The position numbers and the translations under genes are program-made. A stretch of DNA of 16,452 nt from Bifidobacterium breve (GTDB lineage Bacteria; Actinomycetota; Acidimicrobiia; IMCC26256; PALSA-555): assembly GCA_945889545.1 (NCBI GenBank), contig CAMDCC010000025.1, positions 1 to 16,452 of the forward strand. Direction: 5' to 3'. The notes below the pieces were generated by a model. It was not told the origin of the DNA. It saw only the letters and a program-made list of their open reading frames with translations, and ran no database searches. Each line of letters begins with the position of its first letter. Within the stretch, counting starts at the first letter, position 1. Below, piece after piece: positions 7,492-13,827 of this stretch.

Positions 7492-8115
7492 ATGGGCGAC
7501 GACCTGCCTGACGATCTCCCGACCGCGGTGCTCGGCGCGCGCTTCTCCGAGGCCGTGCGCTGGGCGTCGATGCTCCATGCCGACCAATGCCGGAAAGGCA
7601 CTCGGATCGCGTACGCATCCCACTTGCTCGGCGTTGCATCACTGGTGCTCGAGGACGGCGGCACCGAAGAGGACGCGATCGCGGCCGTGCTCCACGATGC
7701 GGTCGAAGATCGCGGCGTCGCCGAGGCCGAGATCCGCGCCAGGTTCGGAGAGCATGTGGCTCGCGTTGTCGTGGCGTGCAGCGACGGTGTCGACGGCCCG
7801 CGCGACTCCACGGACTGGAAGCTGCGTAAAGAGCGCTACCTCCAGCATCTCGAGCACGACGACCTGCCCGACGGCACGTTGCGGGTCGCGGCCGCCGACA
7901 AGCTGCACAACGCCCGGTCGATCCTCACCGACCTACGCGACCACGGCGTCGGCAAGCTGTCGCGTTTCAACGCGCCGGGCAACGAACAATCCTGGTACTA
8001 CTCCGAGCTGCTTCGCGTGCTCGAGCTTCGGCACCCCGACTCGGTGGTGACCAGCGAGCTGGGTCGAGTCGTGTCCGAGCTGGTCAACGAGATCGAGCGC
8101 TCGTCATCACGATGA
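7492..8115 (+). CDS. HD-domain phosphohydrolase, possible small alarmone hydrolase
   Basis: HD-superfamily metal phosphohydrolase of 207 residues. Ligands in order are His44 (YASHLLGVASLV), His68-Asp69 (AVLHDAVED) and Asp136 (AADKLHNARSIL). The HDxVED box and the ADKLHN motif are those of the RelA/SpoT hydrolase domain and of MESH1-type small alarmone hydrolases, which cleave (p)ppGpp. The protein has no synthetase, TGS or ACT domain, and 207 residues is about the size of a stand-alone hydrolase. ATG 7492 is chosen because AGGTGAG sits seven bases upstream; a GTG at 7480 would add four residues but would lack a good site. It follows the reductase by 19 bases and overlaps the next gene by ATGA. 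Activity on other nucleotides is possible. Confidence 0.85.
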   Translation: MGDDLPDDLPTAVLGARFSEAVRWASMLHADQCRKGTRIAYASHLLGVASLVLEDGGTEEDAIAAVLHDAVEDRGVAEAEIRARFGEHVARVVVACSDGVDGPRDSTDWKLRKERYLQHLEHDDLPDGTLRVAAADKLHNARSILTDLRDHGVGKLSRFNAPGNEQSWYYSELLRVLELRHPDSVVTSELGRVVSELVNEIERSSSR

Positions 8116-9146
8116 AGATCGACGCCATCGCGATGGGGCGCTCGTTGCGCGACGTCCCCAACCTGGTCCGTGAGATCGAGGACTGCGGCTTCACCGGAGT
8201 GTGGTTCACCGAAAGTGGCCGCACTGCGTACACGGGGTGCACGGCTGCCGCGTTGACCGCGGAGCATCTCGACATCGGCACGGCGATCGCGGTTGCGTTC
8301 CCACGTAGCCCGATGGTCACGGCGCAGGTGGCATGGGAGCTGGCCGACGCGACCGACGGTCGGTTTGTGCTCGGCCTCGGCACGCAAGTGAAAGCACACA
8401 TCGAACGGCGGTACTCCGCGGCGTTCGAACACCCTGGATCTCGCCTTCGCGAGTATGTACTGGCCGTGAAGGCGATCTTCCGTGCGTTCCAAGGCGACGA
8501 GCCACTCGACTTTCACGGCGACTTCTGGAACTTCGACCTGATGCCGAGGATGTGGAGCCCCGGCCCGATCGACACGCCGAACGTGCCGGTCTACATCGCC
8601 GCGGTGCGCCCATGGTCGGCCCGCATGGCCGGCGAGGTGTGCGACGGGATCCACGTCCACCCGTTCCACTCGATGCGGTACCTCCAAGAGGTAGTGCTCC
8701 CGGCGGTCCACGAAGGTGCGGCCTCAGCCGGTCGGAGCCCCGACGACATCGCGGTCGTGTGCCCGGTCATGGCGATCCTCGGTGACACCGAAGAGGAACG
8801 GGTCAAAGCCCGCGCCGAGACGCGCTTGCGCATCGCCTTCTACGGCTCGACCCGCACGTACAGCGGCGTGTTCGACCTGCATGGCTGGGAGGGAACGGCC
8901 GACCGGTTGCACGAGCTCCAACGCGCCGGCGACCTCGAGGGGATGGCGGCGACGATCGCCGACGAGATGCTCGAGGTCTACAGCCTGGAATCCAGCTGGG
9001 ACGGCCTCGCCGACGCACTCGTCGAGAAGTACGGCGGCATCGCCGACCGCATCGTGATGTACGACGCGTCAGCAAACTGGAGCTTCGGCGCCGGCTCGCT
9101 CGATCGGTGGCGCGACGTGACCGCCGCAGTCACCAAAGCCACCTAG
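8112..9146 (+). CDS. LLM-class F420-dependent oxidoreductase (TIGR03617-like)
   Basis: This 344-residue luciferase-like TIM barrel shows IEDCGFTGVWFTESGR near residues 22-37, EHLDIGTAIAVAFPRSPMV, ATDGRFVLGLGTQVKAHIERRY (near 80-101), RLREYVLAVKAIFRAFQ, NVPVYIAAVRPWSARMAGEVCDG, and a C-terminal MYDASANWSFG. The GLGTQVKAHIERR stretch is characteristic of the actinobacterial subfamily that I recall as TIGR03617; members are expected to use F420H2. The substrate is unknown. The start ATG overlaps the HD gene stop (ATGA at 8112-8115). It is the last gene of the marR run: a hairpin pair begins 18 bases after its stop. Confidence 0.9.
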   Translation: MKIDAIAMGRSLRDVPNLVREIEDCGFTGVWFTESGRTAYTGCTAAALTAEHLDIGTAIAVAFPRSPMVTAQVAWELADATDGRFVLGLGTQVKAHIERRYSAAFEHPGSRLREYVLAVKAIFRAFQGDEPLDFHGDFWNFDLMPRMWSPGPIDTPNVPVYIAAVRPWSARMAGEVCDGIHVHPFHSMRYLQEVVLPAVHEGAASAGRSPDDIAVVCPVMAILGDTEEERVKARAETRLRIAFYGSTRTYSGVFDLHGWEGTADRLHELQRAGDLEGMAATIADEMLEVYSLESSWDGLADALVEKYGGIADRIVMYDASANWSFGAGSLDRWRDVTAAVTKAT

Positions 9147-9164
9147 ATCTCGGTCGCGCTCGCT

Positions 9165-9199
9165 TCGGCCTCGGGTACCGAGGCCGACCCCTGTTGGGG
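9165..9199. terminator. tandem hairpins after the marR run
   Basis: TCGGCCTCGG (9165-9174) and CCGAGGCCGA (9178-9187) form a perfect 10-bp stem with a three-base GTA loop. CCCC-TGTT-GGGG (9188-9199) follows at once as a second hairpin. There is no T-tract, which is common for actinobacterial terminators. It lies 18 bases past the oxidoreductase stop, the right place to end the marR operon. Confidence 0.55.
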
Positions 9200-9223
9200 A
9201 CGCTCGGCTGCTCGGAATAGCAT
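9194..9223 (+). promoter_or_regulatory. weak candidate promoter for the small membrane protein
   Basis: TTGGGG (9194-9199) and TAGCAT (9218-9223) are separated by 18 bases and stand 57 bases before the ATG. TAGCAT fits the actinobacterial TAnnnT -10 pattern and also occurs before mazE. The -35 match is poor and overlaps the second hairpin. Confidence 0.25.
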
Positions 9224-9279
9224 TCGCGGCAACGGCCCGACCGGGCAACGATCGACCAGTTGGTTCAAGGAGGTACGGG

Positions 9280-9414
9280 ATGGGCGTAGGACGAGCACTC
9301 GGAAGACTGGCCACGCTGGGCGCCGCGATCGGCGGCGTCGTCTTCTTCTGGCGCAAGAGCCAAGAGAAGAAGACCGGTCCCGCAACCACACCGACGGCGA
9401 GCGACACGCCGTAG
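9280..9414 (+). CDS. 44-residue membrane miniprotein
   Basis: This short gene starts at ATG 9280 behind AAGGAGGT (9267-9274), the strongest Shine-Dalgarno in the window, with a five-base spacer. The product begins MGVGRALGRLATLGAAIGGV, continues VVFFWRKSQEKK, and ends in a Thr/Pro/Ser tail before TAG. One hydrophobic segment (about residues 9-24) is bracketed by arginines before and a basic WRKSQEKK cluster after, as in a single-pass membrane peptide. No family was recognised. It lies between the end of the marR operon and the amidohydrolase pair, with structured non-coding sequence on both sides, so it may be its own transcription unit. The ribosome site and the amphipathic layout support a real gene; nothing indicates its role. 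Confidence 0.65.
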   Translation: MGVGRALGRLATLGAAIGGVVFFWRKSQEKKTGPATTPTASDTP

Positions 9415-9420
9415 TCACTC

Positions 9421-9449
9421 GCGCAATACCTTGCGCAATACCTTGCGCA
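9421..9449. repeat. 12-bp tandem repeat forming interlocked hairpins
   Basis: GCGCAATACCTT occurs twice in a row (9421-9432 and 9433-9444) and begins a third time (GCGCA, 9445-9449). Each copy makes a 6-bp stem, GCGCAA-TACC-TTGCGC, at 9421-9436 or 9433-9448. The two stems share bases 9433-9436, so they exclude each other. The array begins six bases after the miniprotein stop. Confidence 0.6.
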
Positions 9450-9453
9450 TCTC

Positions 9454-9491
9454 GGGCAATCGCGCGCCCCTGGGTGGGTGCTCGATTGCCC
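9454..9491. terminator. long hairpin between miniprotein and amidohydrolase pair
   Basis: GGGCAATCG (9454-9462) pairs perfectly with CGATTGCCC (9483-9491). After one mismatch, GCGCCC (9464-9469) pairs with GGGTGC (9476-9481) with one G-U, leaving a six-base loop. No T-run follows. It could end the miniprotein message or be a structured element in the leader of the amidohydrolase genes, 47 bases before their ATG. Confidence 0.5.
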
Positions 9492-9497
9492 CGAAAT

Positions 9498-9536
9498 GAG
9501 CAGGAGTCGCGAGCGGGAGTTGCGAGCAGGAGTTGA
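9498..9536 (+). repeat. three 13-bp tandem repeats carrying Shine-Dalgarno-like cores
   Basis: GAGCAGGAGTCGC, GAGCGGGAGTTGC and GAGCAGGAGTTGA follow each other without gaps. Each contains GGAG. The last copy places AGGAG (9528-9532) six bases before ATG 9539, so it is the working ribosome site; the other two may be standby sites or the trace of slippage. Confidence 0.6.
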
Positions 9537-9538
9537 GG

Positions 9539-10402
9539 ATGGGCTTTCCCAAAGACGTCGGTGCCGTCGACTTGATGATCGGCTTCCCGATGCGCGATCA
9601 CCACAAGGTCTACGAGTACTTGATGAAGGGGATCAAGGACGACGAGTCCGAGAGCATGGCGATGCCCGCGGGCTACATGTTCAAGGAGGTCCCGGAGGAC
9701 GCGGACGAGGGTGTCGACCCGATCGAGGTCACGATCGGCGAGATGGACAAGTGCGGCGTGGAAATGGGACTCGTCGGGCTGGGCAAGCAGTCGATCGAAG
9801 CCGCTAAGCGCTACCCCGGGCGCTTCCTCTTCTCGCTCGAGATCAATCCCAACGACGTGATGGGCACCATCCGAAAGATGCGTACCGCAAAGGACGAGCA
9901 CGATCTCACTGCCGTCACGTTCTTCCCGTCAGGTTGCTTGCCGCAGGTGAACATCGACGCGGCGTTGGTGTACCCGATCTACGCGACGTGCATCGATCTC
10001 GACATCCCGATCATCGCCAACGCGGGCATCGCCGGACCGCGGTTCCCGTCGGAGTGCCAGAACGTGATGCGGTTCGACCAGGTGTGCTTCGACTTCCCGG
10101 AGCTGCGCATCGTGATGCGCCACGGCGCCGAGCCGTGGGAAGACCTCGCGGTGAAGCTCATGCTCAAGTGGCCGGGCCTCTACTACATGACCTCAGCCTT
10201 CGCACCGAAGTACTACCCGAAGGAGGTCATCAACTACGCGAACACGCGCGGGGCCGACAAGGTGATGTACGCGGGGTACTACCCGATGGGGCTGTCGCTC
10301 GAGCGCATCTTCGACGAGCTGCCTGACGTACCCCTGCGCGATCACGTGTGGCCGAAGTTCCTGCGCGAGAACGCGATGGAAGTCTTCAAGATCCCCTCAT
10401 GA
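9539..10402 (+). CDS. amidohydrolase-2-like protein lacking the metal ligands
   Basis: This 287-residue TIM-barrel protein belongs to the amidohydrolase-2 (ACMSD-like) family by layout, but the metal site looks lost. At the N-terminus the family's DxH(xH) motif reads VDLMIGFPM. The second-site motif, usually with His before the Gly, reads IIANAGIAGP. The C-terminal GSDxP aspartate motif reads YAGYYPMG, with Tyr where Asp is expected. Only the late His in VMRHGAEPWED is kept. The rest of the frame is intact and well-formed, so this is not a decaying gene. It may be a non-catalytic partner of the next protein or a metal-free enzyme. ATG 9539 is chosen over TTG 9533 because AGGAG is six bases upstream. 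It overlaps the next gene by ATGA. Confidence 0.85.
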   Translation: MGFPKDVGAVDLMIGFPMRDHHKVYEYLMKGIKDDESESMAMPAGYMFKEVPEDADEGVDPIEVTIGEMDKCGVEMGLVGLGKQSIEAAKRYPGRFLFSLEINPNDVMGTIRKMRTAKDEHDLTAVTFFPSGCLPQVNIDAALVYPIYATCIDLDIPIIANAGIAGPRFPSECQNVMRFDQVCFDFPELRIVMRHGAEPWEDLAVKLMLKWPGLYYMTSAFAPKYYPKEVINYANTRGADKVMYAGYYPMGLSLERIFDELPDVPLRDHVWPKFLRENAMEVFKIPS

Positions 10403-11613
10403 GCGCGACCGTCCAAGAGCGCTACACGCTCATCTCCGCCGACACGCATGCCGGCGGATCGATGGAGCAGTACACGGAGTACCTCGACCCGGCGTTCCGC
10501 GACGAGTTCGAAGCCTGGCGCAACCGCTACAAGAACCCGTTCAAGGACCTCCACGGACATCTGCGCACGCGCAACTGGGACAACGAACGTCGGTTCAAGG
10601 AGCTCGAGGACGACGGGGTCGTCGGTGAGGTGATCTTCCCGAACACCGTCCCACCCTTCTTTCCTACCGGCGCCATCGTCGCCCGTCCGCCGAACGCCGA
10701 GGAGTACCGGCAGCGCCTTGCCGGCATCCGGGCGCACAACCGGTGGCTCGCCGACTTCTGCTCGGTCGCGCCGGCGCGCCGCGCCGGCGTGGGGCAGATC
10801 TTCCTCAACGACGTCGACGAGGCCGTAAAGGACATCCACTTCATCAAAGAGCACGGCCTCCGCGGCGGCGCGCTGCTCCCGGGCGTCCCCGACGACACCG
10901 ATCTCCTCCCGCTGTGGGATCGGTACTACGACCCGCTCTGGAGCGCGTGTGAAGACCTCGAGGTTCCGATCACGCACCACTCCGGCCAGGGTTCACCCGA
11001 CTACGGGAAGTACTCCGTCGCCTGGACGATGTGGATCTGTGAGACACAGTTCTTCTCGCACCGGCCGCTACACCACTTGATCATGGGCGGCGTGTTCGAG
11101 CGCCACCCGAAGCTCGTGTTCGCGATGACCGAGCAGGGGTGCGCATGGATCCCTGGCGTGTTGAAGATGCTCGACGGGTTCTACGCACAGATGGCGTCGG
11201 GGCGCATGGGCGAGATCAAGTTCGATGCCGAAGACCGATTGTCGCTCAAGCCGTCGGAGTACTTCGCGCGCAACTGCTACGTGGGGGTGAGCTTTCCGAA
11301 CCCGGTCGAAGCTGCGGCGATGAAGACCGTCGGAATCGATCGGTGCATGTGGGGCAGCGACTACCCGCACCATGAGAGCACGTACCCGTACACGACGGAA
11401 GGGCTGCGCATCGCGTTCTCCGACTGGAGCGAGGCCGACGTGCGCCGCGTCGTCACCGAGAACCCCGCCAAGATCTACGGCTTCGACGTCGACGCGCTCG
11501 CCCCCTTTGCGGCCAAGGTCGGACCAACCGTCGACGAGATCAAGGTGCCACTCACCGACGTACCGAAGGACTCGGGCAGCCCGGCGTTCGCCCGGCAGTC
11601 ATCGTCTCGCTAG
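10399..11613 (+). CDS. amidohydrolase-2 family metal-dependent hydrolase/decarboxylase
   Basis: This 404-residue enzyme has the ACMSD/amidohydrolase-2 barrel. Ligand motifs are present: LISADTHAGG near residues 10-19 (Asp/His), VPITHHSGQGSP in the middle (His), MTEQGCAWIP where related proteins often have His-Gly, and WGSDYPHHEST late (Asp). Relatives hydrolyse C-N or C-C bonds or decarboxylate small acids using one divalent metal; the substrate is not evident. The start is ATG 10399, which overlaps the stop of the degenerate paralogue, so translation is coupled and the two products may bind each other. An in-frame start at 10348 would read through the upstream gene. The C-terminal extension after about residue 360 (to PAFARQSSSR) is variable in the family. 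Confidence 0.9.
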   Translation: MSATVQERYTLISADTHAGGSMEQYTEYLDPAFRDEFEAWRNRYKNPFKDLHGHLRTRNWDNERRFKELEDDGVVGEVIFPNTVPPFFPTGAIVARPPNAEEYRQRLAGIRAHNRWLADFCSVAPARRAGVGQIFLNDVDEAVKDIHFIKEHGLRGGALLPGVPDDTDLLPLWDRYYDPLWSACEDLEVPITHHSGQGSPDYGKYSVAWTMWICETQFFSHRPLHHLIMGGVFERHPKLVFAMTEQGCAWIPGVLKMLDGFYAQMASGRMGEIKFDAEDRLSLKPSEYFARNCYVGVSFPNPVEAAAMKTVGIDRCMWGSDYPHHESTYPYTTEGLRIAFSDWSEADVRRVVTENPAKIYGFDVDALAPFAAKVGPTVDEIKVPLTDVPKDSGSPAFARQSSSR

Positions 11614-11621
11614 CTCGTGTC

Positions 11622-11634
11622 CTACCTCTGGTAG
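11622..11634. promoter_or_regulatory. inverted repeat, candidate mazEF operator
   Basis: CTACC (11622-11626) and GGTAG (11630-11634) are separated by TCT. The right arm overlaps the first bases of the TAGCAT -10 candidate. Ribbon-helix-helix antitoxins such as MazE commonly bind short palindromes over their own promoter. Confidence 0.45.
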
Positions 11635-11637
11635 CAT
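11632..11637 (+). promoter_or_regulatory. candidate -10 of mazE, consistent with a leaderless mRNA
   Basis: TAGCAT fits the TAnnnT pattern and occupies exactly -12 to -7 if transcription starts at the A of the mazE ATG (11644). There is no good Shine-Dalgarno before this ATG. Leaderless messages are common in actinobacteria. No clear -35 is seen. Confidence 0.4.
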
Positions 11638-11643
11638 AGAAGT

Positions 11644-11862
11644 ATGAAGGTCAGCGTAAGTCTGCCCGACGAGGACGTGGAGTTCCTCGACGCGTACGCC
11701 GACAGCCAGGGCATCGGCTCCCGATCGGCTGTCGTACACAAGGCCGTTCGACTGCTGCGCGCGTCCGAGCTCGGCCCGGCATATGAACAGGCATGGAGCG
11801 ACTGGGCCGACGGCAACGACGAAGACCTTTGGGACCAGGCGACGGGTGATGGTCTGAGCTGA
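11644..11862 (+). CDS. mazE: MazE-type ribbon-helix-helix antitoxin
   Basis: This 72-residue antitoxin should bind and neutralise the MazF protein encoded next and repress the pair. The N-terminal MKVSVSLPDEDVEFLDAY gives the DNA-binding beta strand and first helix, and GSRSAVVHKAVRLLRAS gives the second helix of the ribbon-helix-helix dimer (to about residue 40). The acidic Trp-rich tail (YEQAWSDWADGNDEDLWDQ) is the expected toxin-binding region. It resembles, from memory, mycobacterial MazE9 in both length and sequence. The stop shares one base with the mazF start (TGATG). The upstream promoter may give a leaderless message, with a CTACC/GGTAG repeat as operator. Confidence 0.9.
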   Translation: MKVSVSLPDEDVEFLDAYADSQGIGSRSAVVHKAVRLLRASELGPAYEQAWSDWADGNDEDLWDQATGDGLS

Positions 11863-12209
11863 TGCGTCGTGGTGAGATCCGGCTCGTTGACCTCGATCCG
11901 GCTCGCGGCGCGGAAGCCGACAAGCGGCGACCCGGGATCATCGTGAGCAACGATGGCGCGAACAGCACCGCCGAGCGATTGAGCCGAGGCGTGGTCACCG
12001 TGGTACCGGTCACTTCGAACACCACCCGTATCTACCCGTTCCAGGTTCTCTTACTTGCCTCGGAGACCGGGCTCCAGCGTGATTCAAAGGCACAGGCCGA
12101 GCAAGTGCGGTCCATTGCCGTCGAACGCATCGGCGCACTCGTTGGTGTCGTCAAGGAAGAACTCCTCGCCGCCCTCGACGAAGCGCTCCGACTCCATCTC
12201 GCGCTGTAA
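11862..12209 (+). CDS. mazF: MazF endoribonuclease toxin
   Basis: This 115-residue PemK/MazF-fold toxin cleaves RNA at short sequence motifs when free of antitoxin. MRRGEIRLVDLDPARGAEAD contains the conserved RRGEI start and the loop next to the active site. KRRPGIIVSNDGAN, VVTVVPVTSN and YPFQVLL form the core strands; the arginine in KRRP and the threonine/serine in VPVTSN are the usual catalytic residues. KAQAEQVRSIAVERI ends the barrel. It resembles mycobacterial MazF9 (Rv2801c) from memory. All key residues are present, so the toxin appears active. It starts on the last base of mazE and ends seven bases before a 17-bp hairpin shared with the convergent operon. Confidence 0.93.
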   Translation: MRRGEIRLVDLDPARGAEADKRRPGIIVSNDGANSTAERLSRGVVTVVPVTSNTTRIYPFQVLLLASETGLQRDSKAQAEQVRSIAVERIGALVGVVKEELLAALDEALRLHLAL

Positions 12210-12216
12210 CGGAACT

Positions 12217-12257
12217 TCGGCACGTTGAAGGAGACATGCACTCCCTCAACGTGCCGA
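12217..12257. terminator. 17-bp hairpin between convergent mazF and thioesterase genes
   Basis: The arms 12217-12233 and 12241-12257 pair over 17 positions with a single mismatch (A12229 against C12245) around the loop ACATGCA. The core arm is TCGGCACGTTGA. No T-run follows in either direction. It lies in the 57-base gap between two converging units and can fold in transcripts from both strands, so a bidirectional terminator is the most likely role. Confidence 0.7.
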
Positions 12258-12266
12258 GAATCCCTG

Positions 12267-12983
12267 TTAGTCGTCGAGCAGCTCTCGTGCGTGGCGGGCC
12301 CAGCGTTCGCCGTCGACCAGGACCATCGTGGCTTCGCAGGTCGCGAGGATCTTGTCGCCGAGGCGGACCTCGGCGTCCACAATCAGCGTGCGCTCCGCGC
12401 GTTCACGTAGCCGGGCCCGAAACTCGACCGGTCGTTCGGTCGGCACCGGCGCCTTGTACACCACCGTGATGCGGCCGGTGAAGCCTGGCTGTCCGACCAT
12501 GCCCAGGATGAACCCGACGAGGTCGTCGAACACGGCCGCGACCATCCCGCCGTGCACGCGACCGGGTGCACCCTCGAACGCCGCGCCGAAGTACGCATCG
12601 GCAACGACTTCATCACCCTCGCGCCGTGCTTGGAAGTCCACCGAGGTGGCGTTGGCCGGACCCGCGATGGCGCGGTCGTCCATAGGGTGTCGGCCCTTGG
12701 CCTTGGCGTCGATGACTGCTCCCTCGCCCAACGCGCCCTTACCAAAGGTCGGGACGATCCGCTCGCGTCGCGGTGTGCCCTCGAGTGCGGGCATCACGTC
12801 GGCGATGAACTCGCTGATCCGATGCAAGGTCTGATCGTCCGCCTCGTGGGCGCTGATTGCGTGCGCGAGCTTGCGCACACCCGCTGCTGCGGCCAGTCGC
12901 GGATCGTCGGTGCCGCCCGAGACCGCCGGCAGGATGCTCACTTCTGCCCTGGTCCCGACCCTTACCACCACGACTTCACGCAT
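12267..12983 (-). CDS. PaaI-like hotdog thioesterase with N-terminal extension
   Basis: The C-terminal part (about residues 105-238) is a hotdog-fold acyl-CoA thioesterase domain: GRVHGGMVAAVFDDLVG (141-157) has the family's HGG turn and the Asp of the catalytic helix, followed by TGRITVVYKAPVPTERPVEFRARL and ILATCEATMVLVDGE. The first 100 residues are helical, with LAHAISAHEADDQTLHRISEFI, and match the N-terminal helices seen before the hotdog in some actinobacterial members. The start is uncertain: ATG 12983 gives 238 residues; GTG 12941 gives 224 and fits the N-terminus about as well. It is the last gene of the ligase-amidotransferase run, 31 bases after the amidotransferase stop. Its substrate is unknown. 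Confidence 0.82.
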   Translation of the reverse strand: MREVVVVRVGTRAEVSILPAVSGGTDDPRLAAAAGVRKLAHAISAHEADDQTLHRISEFIADVMPALEGTPRRERIVPTFGKGALGEGAVIDAKAKGRHPMDDRAIAGPANATSVDFQARREGDEVVADAYFGAAFEGAPGRVHGGMVAAVFDDLVGFILGMVGQPGFTGRITVVYKAPVPTERPVEFRARLRERAERTLIVDAEVRLGDKILATCEATMVLVDGERWARHARELLDD

Positions 12984-13014
12984 CGAGCGTGATCGTAGGT
13001 GACGGGTGGGATCG

Positions 13015-13827
13015 TTACGAAGCCTCCGCGCGCACCGCGTAAATGTGACCGCCCGGGGCGACCCGTTGCCGCACCACACCGTCACGCACGACGAGAAACT
13101 CGCCGGCCTCGAGCTTCTCCCAGCCCGGCTCGTCTGTGAGAGGGACGCTGGCCACGATCACGGCGTGCTCGTCGGGCGCGTCGCTGAGTCGCAGCGACAG
13201 GTGGTAGTCGGCGTCGGACAACTCCATCTCACCGAGATCGGCGGCGCGCTTCGCCATGACGTGCAGGGTCTTGTGCCCATCGTGATACGCGAACAGCGTG
13301 CGACCATCTGACAGCAGGAAGTTCACACGGCTGTCGAGCTCCGAGAGCTCACGGCCCGTCGCGAGCACTTCCGCGGCGATGTCGTCGTCAGACGCATCAG
13401 CGCCCAGACCTTCAAGGCGAGTGAGCACGTGATGGAAGGACCGCTCGGAGTCGGTGTCGCCTGCTTGCACATAGCGCCCGGTGTCGAGGCGTGAGAGTGC
13501 CTGCACCGTGCCGTTGTGCGCGAACACCCACTCGCGCCCGAGCGCCTCAGCCTGGAACGGGTGCGTGTTCTCGACCGTCGGATCGCCGATCGTCGCAGCG
13601 CGCACGTGCACCACGAACACTTCGCTCACCGGCGGATTGTCGGCGAGCTCCGCGGCCAGCGCGCTCTCGTTCGCCGGGATCGGCTCCTTGAGCACGTGCG
13701 GCTGCCCGTCGCTCCACCACGCGATTCCCCAACCCTCGCGGTTCTCCTCGGCGCGCGGTCGGAACTCGTGGAAGTACACGCCGAACTGCGCCGCCGGCGC
13801 GACCGACACTCCGAGCAACTCGCACAT
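13015..13827 (-). CDS. class II glutamine amidotransferase (YafJ/GATase_4 type)
   Basis: This is a stand-alone Ntn-type glutaminase domain of 270 residues that should take the amide from glutamine or cut a gamma-glutamyl bond. Cys2 is the N-terminal nucleophile after Met removal (MCELLGVS), which fixes the start at 13827. Other motifs are NREGWGIAWW (29-38), VVHVRAATIG (72-81), NTHPF (87-91), VFAHNGTV (101-108) and GDTDSERSF, all of the GATase_4 group that includes YafJ and EgtC. There is no synthase domain, so an acceptor enzyme or conjugate must be elsewhere. The gene starts eight bases after the ATP-grasp ligase stop. Its likely Shine-Dalgarno (GGAGG, 13841-13845) can pair with CCTCC just before the ATG, which points to translational coupling. 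Confidence 0.9.
   Translation of the reverse strand: MCELLGVSVAPAAQFGVYFHEFRPRAEENREGWGIAWWSDGQPHVLKEPIPANESALAAELADNPPVSEVFVVHVRAATIGDPTVENTHPFQAEALGREWVFAHNGTVQALSRLDTGRYVQAGDTDSERSFHHVLTRLEGLGADASDDDIAAEVLATGRELSELDSRVNFLLSDGRTLFAYHDGHKTLHVMAKRAADLGEMELSDADYHLSLRLSDAPDEHAVIVASVPLTDEPGWEKLEAGEFLVVRDGVVRQRVAPGGHIYAVRAEAS

Noticed and set aside
5883..7811. 642-codon open frame on the minus strand
   Set aside because: It lies opposite the exporter, reductase and HD genes, all of which have catalytic or family motifs; its own translation is low-complexity and His/Arg-rich.
9421..9449. CRISPR-like repeat array
   Set aside because: The units are 12 bases long, contiguous and without spacers, with only two full copies.
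9539..10402. Calling the first amidohydrolase a pseudogene
   Set aside because: The frame is intact, the length is usual, and start and stop signals are normal; only the metal ligands differ, which fits a pseudoenzyme rather than decay.
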